From NCBI GenBank assembly GCA_949286295.1, contig CASECK010000085.1, positions 1-9,694 on the forward strand: a DNA stretch of 9,694 nucleotides. Direction: 5' to 3'. Below the pieces are notes generated by a model. The model did no database searches. It was not told the origin of the DNA and was given only the letters and a program-made list of their open reading frames with translations. The translations under genes and the position numbers were made by a program. How positions within the stretch are numbered: position 1 is the first letter of the stretch; each line of letters starts with the position of its first letter. This document shows, one piece after another, positions 4,897-9,694 of this stretch. The DNA comes from an uncultured bacterium (GTDB taxonomy: Bacteria > Bacillota > Clostridia > Oscillospirales > Oscillospiraceae).

Positions 4897-7089
4897 ATGA
4901 AAAAGTCATTGCGCCGTATATTGTCCACCGCTCTGGCGGCTGTGCTGATGTCCGGTATGTGCCTGACCGCCTCGGCCTTCACTTACCCCTCGTCCTATTG
5001 GCCCCTGCACAACCAGTGGGAGGCCATCTCCGGCGGGAGCGATACCGACGCCATCCTGGCCGTGGCCCAGCAGACCTATGACCTGCTGATGCCCCTGGGC
5101 CTGAGCCAGGATGTGTGCTGGAACCTGGAGCCCAAGTGCGCCAAGGCGTCCTGGATTTGCGAGAACAAGGGAGACCTGGACGGGGCCATCACCTGGCTGG
5201 AGCGGCAGCTGAGCTTTGCCCAGTGGCTGCACGACAACGGCTACGGCTATGACGACACGCTGCTGGACGGAAATGCCCGGCTGGAGTACCTCCGGGCGGC
5301 TAAGACGCCGAAGATTTACGCCCAGAGCGATACGGACCCCTCCCCTTACAGGGTGGGTCCCGCCACCGGCACCTGGTACGGCACCGCGCTGGGCCATGAG
5401 CAGCCCGGCGAGTCCGCCGTGCTGATGTATGTGGACTTCCAGGACGGCCACTCGGTGGAGTACTGGATCGACTACTACCTGGGGACCTCGGACAACTTCC
5501 GGCAGGCCGCCGACGGCGGGGTCATTGAGCTGGCCTGGAACTTCTCCCCCGAGGGCACCGCCGGCTGCCAGAAGGTCCTGTCCGCCGGCAGCTATATCAG
5601 CGAGGGCGTCCGGGCCATGGGCGAGCTGGACGCCACCATCCTGCTGCGGCCCGGCGCCGAGATGAACAACTGGAGCGACTGCGACCCGGCCACCTACATT
5701 CAGGCCTACCGCAAGATTGCCGACGCCGCCCGGCAGTACAGCAATATCCAGATGGTCTTCTCCCCGGACAACATCAGCAACCGCAACCGGACCATCGCCG
5801 ACTTCTACCCCGGCGACCAGTATGTGGACTGGGTGGGGATGTCCACCTATCAGAACAGCAACTACAACGACCTCAACGGCAATCCCCAGAGCTACACCCT
5901 CTCCGCCGCCCCGGGCAGCAACGCCTACTACGGCACCGGCCTGTACGACTACGACCCCATGATGGTCATCAAGCCCATCATCGACCTGGCCAAGGCCCAC
6001 AACAAACCCGTCATGGTCAGCGAGTGCGGCTTTGCCTACCGCAACAACTACACCGGCGCCGACCAGACCTCCTACGCCCTGGAGCAGATGACCAAGTTCT
6101 ACTCCTATATCAACATGGTCTACCCCCAGGTGAAGGCCGTGTTCTACTTTGACGCCACCCTCAGCGGAGGCCAGTACTCCTACGCCCTCAACGGGAACTC
6201 CTCTGTGGCCGCCAACTACCGCAGCGTGGTGGAGGACAACGGGGCCTTCCTGGCCCAGGGGCAGCGCTCCGCCGTCAACTGGGAGGAGCTGTCCCAGACC
6301 CGGCTGACCGGCGCGGACCCGCTGCGCCTGGCCGCCTATGTGAGCTTCCCCGGGGTGAAGAGCGCCACCGTGGAGTACTATGTGGACGGACAGCTGGTCC
6401 ACACCAGCAGCCAGGTCCCCTACTACTACGAGCTGGACACCGCCGCGCTGGGCGGCGGGGAGCACAAGATTCACGTGGTGGCCACCGGCAACCAGTTCCG
6501 GCAGCAGAGCGCCGCTTATACCCTGACCGTCCCAGGCGCCGCCCAGCCAGAGCCTGAGCCGGAACCCTCCGGAACCGGTTTTACCGATGTGGCCGGTGAC
6601 GCCTGGTACGCCGATTCCGTGGCCTGGGCGGTGGAGAACGGAATCACCGCCGGCACCACCCCCACCACCTTTGGCCCGGACGACACCTGTACCCGCAGCC
6701 AGATTATCACCTTCCTTTACGCCGCCGCGGGCAAGCCCGCCGGGGCGGGAGAGAACCCCTTCGGGGATGTGAAGCAGGGGGACTGGTTCTATGACGCCAC
6801 CGCCTGGGCTGCCGCCAACGGAGTGGAGGACGGGGACTCCTTCGCGCCCGGCGCCCCCTGCACCCGGGCCATGGCCATGGAGTTTATCTGGCGGGCCCTG
6901 GGCTGCCCCGAGGCCGCGGTGAGCGATAACCCCTTCACCGATGTGGCCCAGGACGCCGTCTACCGGGACGCGGTGCTGTGGGCCCTGGGCGAGGGGGTCA
7001 CCTCTGGCGTCAGCGACACCACCTTCGGCTCGGACAACACCTGCACCCGCAGCCAGATTGTGACCTTCCTGTACCAGGCCTTTGCCTGA
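4897..7089 (+). CDS. Secreted, SLH-anchored GH26-like glycoside hydrolase (730 aa)
   Basis: ATG 4897 follows AGGAGGG (4880-4886). Residues 1-27 are a signal peptide (KKSLRR, hydrophobic core, cleavage likely after ASA). Residues 28-150 are an unrecognised, probably helical domain with cysteines at 74, 81 and 88. Residues 155-460 resemble a GH26-type TIM barrel: LRPGAEMNNW (250-259, E255 the likely acid/base), MVFSPDNIS, FYPGDQYVDWVGMSTY (303-318), and PVMVSECGF (371-379, E376 the likely nucleophile). Residues 468-546 look like an Ig-like beta domain, 551-557 a Pro-Glu linker, and 561-604, 621-664 and 679-722 are three SLH domains that bind secondary cell-wall polymer. The enzyme should sit on the cell surface and may cut mannan or another beta-glycan. 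The residue before E255 is alanine, whereas classical mannanases have histidine, so the substrate is uncertain. It is monocistronic, with its own promoter and terminator. Confidence 0.82.
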   Translation: MKKSLRRILSTALAAVLMSGMCLTASAFTYPSSYWPLHNQWEAISGGSDTDAILAVAQQTYDLLMPLGLSQDVCWNLEPKCAKASWICENKGDLDGAITWLERQLSFAQWLHDNGYGYDDTLLDGNARLEYLRAAKTPKIYAQSDTDPSPYRVGPATGTWYGTALGHEQPGESAVLMYVDFQDGHSVEYWIDYYLGTSDNFRQAADGGVIELAWNFSPEGTAGCQKVLSAGSYISEGVRAMGELDATILLRPGAEMNNWSDCDPATYIQAYRKIADAARQYSNIQMVFSPDNISNRNRTIADFYPGDQYVDWVGMSTYQNSNYNDLNGNPQSYTLSAAPGSNAYYGTGLYDYDPMMVIKPIIDLAKAHNKPVMVSECGFAYRNNYTGADQTSYALEQMTKFYSYINMVYPQVKAVFYFDATLSGGQYSYALNGNSSVAANYRSVVEDNGAFLAQGQRSAVNWEELSQTRLTGADPLRLAAYVSFPGVKSATVEYYVDGQLVHTSSQVPYYYELDTAALGGGEHKIHVVATGNQFRQQSAAYTLTVPGAAQPEPEPEPSGTGFTDVAGDAWYADSVAWAVENGITAGTTPTTFGPDDTCTRSQIITFLYAAAGKPAGAGENPFGDVKQGDWFYDATAWAAANGVEDGDSFAPGAPCTRAMAMEFIWRALGCPEAAVSDNPFTDVAQDAVYRDAVLWALGEGVTSGVSDTTFGSDNTCTRSQIVTFLYQAFA

Positions 7090-7099
7090 GATAGAGCAT

Positions 7100-7135
7100 A
7101 AAAACAACGCCGTCAATCTGACGGCGTTGTTTTTT
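7100..7135. terminator. Bidirectional intrinsic terminator between convergent genes
   Basis: Arms 7100-7115 and 7119-7134 form a perfect stem with a tight loop (ATC), GC-rich at the core, with an A-run on the left and a T-run on the right. It therefore has a U-tract in both directions. It lies 10 bases after the GH26-like stop, and the stop codon of the convergent - strand gene (7134-7136) sits at its right edge. Confidence 0.93.
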
Positions 7136-7943
7136 ACCAGGTCCGGCCGGCCGGGGCCGGATTGCGGGGGATTCCCAGCTGGACCGCGTACCGGCCCAGC
7201 TCCCCCCAGGGCAGCAGGAAGGTGTGCACCCCCGCGCGTCCGGCTACCTCCACCTTCCGCCGCAGGGTGTCCCCGTCGTCGAACAGGACGAAGTGGGCGC
7301 CGCTGTCCCGGCTCATGTAGGTGAAATACCGGGCGCACAGGTCCCCGGAGAAGAACACCGAGGGGGACAGCCTGGCCATCAGGGCCTCCAGCTGTTCAGA
7401 GGACAGGGGCTGTCCGCTGCCGGTGGGGGAGGGGAGGAAGAAATCCTCCGCCGTCTTTTCCAGGGCCAGGACCACCCGGCCGGCCCCGAAGCGCTCCCCC
7501 GCCTCCTCCAGCCGCCGGATGAGGGAGCCGCCGGACAGGGCGGAGGACACCATCACCCGGGCGTGGGCGGCGCAGTGGCCGTATTTTTCGGGCACAAAGA
7601 GACTCCAGCCCCGGGCGTTGAACTGCTCGTCCAGCTGGGCGGCCACCTGTTCCTGGGGCGGCAGGCGGCTGTCAAAGTCCAGAACGGCGCCGGAGAATCC
7701 CCGGGCGTGGCACTCCCGCACAATCTCCTGACAGACGGGGGCGGTCCGGCCCAGGCCGTCAAAGCCCTCGTCGCCCACCACCATCAGCCCGCCCCTGGGC
7801 AGGGCGGCGTTGTCCGCCCGGTACAGGTGGGGTCCGGGTCCCAGCCGGTAGGCCAGCAGGGCTGGGATGGCCCGCCAGCTGTGCAGCGCGGGCAGCTGGC
7901 GGGCGGTCAGCATGGCGATAAAGGTATCTTGAGTGTGCGGCAT
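7134..7943 (-). CDS. Unrecognised cytosolic protein, possibly a TIM-barrel (GH18-like) fold
   Basis: I do not recognise this 269-residue protein with certainty. There is no signal peptide or membrane helix. Alternating hydrophobic strands and helices (GGLMVVGDEGF, GFSGAVLDFDS, WSLFVPEKYG, ARVMVSSALSGG, RVVLALEKTAEDFF, PSVFFSGDL, GAHFVLFDDGDT, GVHTFLLPWGE) suggest a beta/alpha barrel. The GAVLDFD strand end recalls the DxxDxDxE region of GH18 proteins, but the catalytic Glu is not evident, so a GH18-type activity is not supported. I chose ATG 7943, which has an AAGGGGG ribosome-binding-like stretch 8 bases upstream. The frame stays open to a TTG at 7988, but that would run over the promoter of the divergent gene. 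It converges on the GH26-like gene and shares its terminator. No clear promoter was found for this strand. Confidence 0.7.
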   Translation of the reverse strand: MPHTQDTFIAMLTARQLPALHSWRAIPALLAYRLGPGPHLYRADNAALPRGGLMVVGDEGFDGLGRTAPVCQEIVRECHARGFSGAVLDFDSRLPPQEQVAAQLDEQFNARGWSLFVPEKYGHCAAHARVMVSSALSGGSLIRRLEEAGERFGAGRVVLALEKTAEDFFLPSPTGSGQPLSSEQLEALMARLSPSVFFSGDLCARYFTYMSRDSGAHFVLFDDGDTLRRKVEVAGRAGVHTFLLPWGELGRYAVQLGIPRNPAPAGRTW

Positions 7944-7956
7944 AAGCGGCGCCCCC

Positions 7957-7985
7957 TTGTCCAAAAATTTATCCTGTGATATACT
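7957..7985 (+). promoter_or_regulatory. Predicted promoter of the yqeG / endonuclease-IV-like operon
   Basis: TTGTCC (7957-7962) and TATACT (7980-7985) are 17 bases apart, with an extended -10 TG at 7977-7978. Initiation near 7992 gives a leader of about 78 bases. A perfect palindrome, GTCCGCGGAC at 7992-8001, lies at the predicted start of the transcript. Confidence 0.65.
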
Positions 7986-8069
7986 CAAGCAGTCCGCGGA
8001 CCGCAGGAGCTATGGTTCAGCCTATGCGCGGCGGCGGGCAGATAGAACGACAGACAAGGAGGACGCCCC

Positions 8070-8576
8070 ATGTCCTTTTCGCCCATCCCCCGGGGGGTCT
8101 ATGACACGGTGGAGCAGATTAGCCCCCAGGCGCTGGCCCGGCGGGGAATCCGGTTGGTGCTGGCCGACCTGGACAACACCCTGGCCCCCTACCGGCAGAC
8201 GGAGCCGCCGGCCCAGGCGAGGGCCTGGAAAGCGGCGCTGGAGGAAGAGAAGATACAGCTGTTTCTGCTGTCCAACAGCCGCAAGCCCGGCCGGGTCCGG
8301 GCCTTTGCGGAGCGGCTGGGCGTGCCCTATCAGGGGCGCTCCGGCAAGCCGGGGCGGGCGGGTTATCTCCGGGCCATGGAGCGCATGGGATGCCGCCCGG
8401 AGGAGACTGTGATGGTGGGAGATCAGATTTTCACCGATACCCTGGGGGCCAACCGGGCCGGGGTGACCCCTCTGCTGGTCCGGCCCATCCGCCTGGCCGG
8501 CAATCCGGGGCGGTATCTCCGCTACGCGGCGGAGACCCCCTTCCGCCTGCTGGGCGGGAGGAGGCCCTTCCTGTGA
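8070..8576 (+). CDS. yqeG: YqeG-family HAD (IIIA) phosphatase (168 aa)
   Basis: A full-length YqeG-type protein with all HAD motifs: I, D33-L-D35-N-T37 (nucleophile and acid/base aspartates); II, S68-N-S; III, K93 in SGKPGR; IV, G117-D118-Q-I-F-T-D123 followed by TLGANRAG. The length is typical. The YqeG branch is related to Gep4-type phosphatidylglycerophosphate phosphatases, but the bacterial substrate is not firmly established, so membrane phospholipid metabolism is only a possibility. AAGGAGG (8056-8062) lies 7 bases before ATG 8070. The stop overlaps the start of the next gene (GTGA, 8573-8576), so the two proteins are translationally coupled. In many Firmicutes yqeG precedes yqeH and aroE; neither follows here. 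Confidence 0.92.
   Translation: MSFSPIPRGVYDTVEQISPQALARRGIRLVLADLDNTLAPYRQTEPPAQARAWKAALEEEKIQLFLLSNSRKPGRVRAFAERLGVPYQGRSGKPGRAGYLRAMERMGCRPEETVMVGDQIFTDTLGANRAGVTPLLVRPIRLAGNPGRYLRYAAETPFRLLGGRRPFL
8556..8564 (+). promoter_or_regulatory. Ribosome binding site that decides the GTG start of the endonuclease-IV-like gene
   Basis: GGGAGGAGG inside the end of yqeG lies 8 bases before the GTG at 8573. It supports that start over an in-frame ATG at 8390, which would bury most of the frame in yqeG. Confidence 0.8.
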
Positions 8577-9436
8577 GCGCGCGGTTTGGCCCGGCGGGCA
8601 ATTCCGACAGCTTCTCCAGGGTCCACCGCTCCTCGCTGGCCGCGCCGGCGTGGGTGGCGGAGATGGGGCTGGACTGCTACGAGTACCAGTGCGGCAAGGG
8701 CGTCCATGTGGGGGAGCAGACCGCGGCCCGGCTGGGAGAGAACGCCAAGGCGGCGGGAATCTCCCTGTCCCTCCACGCCCCCTATTTTATCAACCTGGCC
8801 AACCCGGACCGGGAGGCCCTGCAAAAGACCATCGGCTACATTACCGCGGCCTGCGCGGCGGCCTGCCAGATGGGGGCCGGGCGGGTGGTCATTCACTCCG
8901 GGGCGCTGATGAAACGCACCCGACGCCAGGCCTTGGACACCGCCCTGCGCTCCCTGCGGGAGGTGCTGGCCGCCTGCGACGGCCAGGGCTATGGGCACAT
9001 CGCCCTGTGTCCCGAGACGATGGGCAAGATAAACCAGCTGGGGAACCTGGACGAGGTGCTGGAGCTGTGTACCCTGGACGAGCGCCTGGTGCCCTGCATC
9101 GACTTTGGCCACCTGTACGCCCGCTCCCTGGGGACTGACCAGGGCGGGGAGGCCTGCGCCCGGATGCTGGACCGGGTGGAGCAGATGCTGGGCCGGGAGC
9201 GGGCCAGCCGGTTTCACAGCCACTTCTCCCACATCGAGTTTACCCCCGGCGGGGGCGAGAAGTGCCACCGTACCTTTGCCGGCGACGGCGGCTATGGGCC
9301 GGACTGGGCCCCCCTGGCCGCCGAGGTGGCCCGCCGGGGCTGGAGCCCCACCTTCATCTGCGAGAGCGCCGGGACCCAGGCGGAGGACGCGCTGGAGATG
9401 AAGAGAATCTATCAGGCGTGCCTGGGGGAAAGGTGA
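8573..9436 (+). CDS. Endonuclease-IV-like (AP endonuclease family 2) TIM-barrel protein (287 aa)
   Basis: GTG 8573 to TGA 9434-9436; the length fits endonuclease IV (about 280). Metal-site positions can be matched to E. coli Nfo: SLHAPYFINLA (H68), VIHSGA (H108), CPETMGK (E148), CIDFGHLYA (D177, H180), FHSHFSH (H215-H220) and FICESAG (E264). The Nfo block DRHEHIG is replaced by GEKCHRTF (228-235), so one trinuclear-zinc ligand set is altered: H232 can still serve, but the aspartate is not obvious. Nfo cleaves DNA at abasic sites, but this divergent clade is often labelled simply TIM-barrel protein, so a DNA-repair role is not assured. It overlaps yqeG by 4 bases. Its last 23 codons are repeated downstream (9590-9661). 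I leave the gene symbol empty because orthology to nfo is uncertain. Confidence 0.85.
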   Translation: MSARFGPAGNSDSFSRVHRSSLAAPAWVAEMGLDCYEYQCGKGVHVGEQTAARLGENAKAAGISLSLHAPYFINLANPDREALQKTIGYITAACAAACQMGAGRVVIHSGALMKRTRRQALDTALRSLREVLAACDGQGYGHIALCPETMGKINQLGNLDEVLELCTLDERLVPCIDFGHLYARSLGTDQGGEACARMLDRVEQMLGRERASRFHSHFSHIEFTPGGGEKCHRTFAGDGGYGPDWAPLAAEVARRGWSPTFICESAGTQAEDALEMKRIYQACLGER

Positions 9437-9469
9437 AGGGCGCTGGAGCAGGGGCCCCATCGAAGATGG
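9365..9469 (+). repeat. 105-bp direct repeat, copy 1 (end of the endonuclease-IV-like gene and its downstream hairpin)
   Basis: This stretch matches 9590-9694 at 101 of 105 positions, without gaps, at an offset of 225 bp. It covers codons 265-287 of the gene, the stop and 33 bases of flank. The second copy runs to the window edge, so the real repeat may be longer. Confidence 0.95.
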
Positions 9470-9486
9470 GGCGGCGCTTTTGCGCC
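9454..9486 (+). terminator. Possible terminator after the endonuclease-IV-like gene (two adjacent hairpins)
   Basis: GCCCCATC (9454-9461), loop GAA, GATGGGGC (9465-9472) form an 8-bp stem, followed at once by GGCGC-TTTT-GCGCC (9473-9486). The only T-run (9478-9481) is displaced from the first stem by five bases, so termination is plausible but not textbook. It lies 17 bases after the stop codon. Confidence 0.5.
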
Positions 9487-9497
9487 GGACATTCGCA

Positions 9498-9588
9498 GCC
9501 GCGCAGCGGCGGAGCATGGCGCAGGGGCGGCTGTGCCGCCCCGAGCATAACAAGCAGGGGTCCCCATCTGATGGGACATCAGATGGGG
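9498..9588. repeat. Cluster of three further short-loop hairpins (REP-like)
   Basis: Three inverted repeats, each with a 3-base loop, lie in this gene-free stretch: GCCGC/GCGGC at 9498-9510; GGGGCGGC/GCCGCCCC at 9524-9542 (loop TGT); and a perfect 12-bp stem CCCCATCTGATG/CATCAGATGGGG at 9562-9588 (loop GGA). The last shares its CCCCATC...GATGGGGC core and its flanks (GCAGGGG on the left, GCGC on the right) with the hairpin at 9454-9472, so it may be a diverged copy. No open frame here looks coding. Confidence 0.7.
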
Positions 9589-9589
9589 C

Positions 9590-9661
9590 AGCGCCGGGAC
9601 CCAGGCGGAGGACGCGCTGGAGAGGAAGGGAATCTATCAGGCGTGCCTGGGGGGAACGTGA
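9590..9661 (+). pseudogene. Duplicated 3' fragment of the endonuclease-IV-like gene (23 codons and stop)
   Basis: The segment reproduces the last 23 codons and the stop of the gene ending at 9436, beginning with the AGC of S265. There are four base changes, all altering the amino acid (M276R, R278G, E286G, R287T), which is what one expects of a fragment under no selection. There is no start codon or ribosome binding site, so it is not a gene. Confidence 0.85.
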
Positions 9662-9694
9662 AGGGCGCTGGAGCAGGGGCCCCATCGAAGATGG
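9590..9694 (+). repeat. 105-bp direct repeat, copy 2 (continues past the window edge)
   Basis: Copy of 9365-9469 with four mismatches. The match is still perfect at the last base of the window, so the tandem unit (225 bp, 9365-9589) may be followed by more copies. Confidence 0.95.

Noticed and set aside
4906..7338. Long open frame on the - strand (810 codons) opposite the GH26-like gene
   Set aside because: It is the antisense shadow of a well-supported gene in GC-rich DNA. Its translation is low-complexity Gly/Val/His-rich and matches no family.
7944..7988. TTG start at 7988 for the unrecognised - strand protein
   Set aside because: It would extend the gene across the yqeG promoter and has no good ribosome binding site. 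The ATG at 7943 does.
8390..8572. ATG 8390 as the start of the endonuclease-IV-like gene
   Set aside because: This would add 61 residues overlapping yqeG and lacking similarity to the family. GTG 8573 has a strong ribosome binding site and gives the usual length.
8522..9685. Open frame on the - strand opposite the endonuclease-IV-like gene, with an internally repeated peptide
   Set aside because: The repeated peptide merely reflects the 105-bp DNA direct repeat. The frame is antisense to a supported gene.
9437..9694. CRISPR array, because of repeated hairpins and direct repeats
   Set aside because: There are only two long copies 225 bp apart, they include coding sequence, there are no uniform short repeats and spacers, and no cas gene is present.

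Overview
The window is GC-rich (I judge well above 60%) with strong AGGAGG-type ribosome binding sites, a Cys-rich DUF1540 protein, an SLH-anchored secreted glycosidase, a YqeG-type phosphatase and Rnf genes. Together these suggest a high-GC anaerobic Firmicute, most likely an Oscillospiraceae gut bacterium (Flavonifractor / Lawsonibacter / Pseudoflavonifractor type). That placement is inference from gene content.

Layout. Bases 1-881 (+) hold the 3' end of a DUF2238/YjdF-like membrane protein gene and a small DUF1540 gene, closed by a very strong terminator (886-929). Bases 952-4556 (-) are a compact three-gene operon, rnfC, then a fused rnfD-rnfG, then rnfA. It reads leftwards from a good promoter at 4639-4667 into the same terminator region. 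Bases 4557-4896 are a divergent control region. Bases 4897-7089 (+) encode a 730-residue secreted GH26-like glycosidase with an Ig-like domain and three C-terminal SLH domains, driven by a near-consensus promoter. A bidirectional terminator (7100-7135) separates it from a convergent unrecognised gene, 7134-7943 (-). Bases 8070-9436 (+) are a translationally coupled pair, a YqeG-family HAD phosphatase and an endonuclease-IV-like TIM barrel. From 9365 to the window end lies a partial tandem duplication: the last 23 codons of the endonuclease-IV-like gene plus flanking DNA recur 225 bp downstream, and the intervening DNA is a string of short-loop hairpins.

The most unusual part is the Rnf operon. 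Canonical Rnf (ferredoxin:NAD+ oxidoreductase, ion pumping) needs RnfA, B, C, D, E and G. Here the transcription unit looks complete (promoter, three genes, terminator) but has no rnfB (ferredoxin input) and no rnfE (partner of RnfA). RnfD and RnfG are one polypeptide. The RnfA-like protein has lost one of the two cysteines that normally help hold the membrane [2Fe-2S] cluster between RnfA and RnfE, and the RnfD-type flavinylation motif reads SAPT rather than SGAT. RnfC keeps both 4Fe-4S motifs and the RnfG half keeps its flavin site. This may be a reduced or repurposed NADH-linked flavin electron-transfer complex, or a decaying paralogue beside a complete Rnf elsewhere. The sequence alone cannot decide between these.
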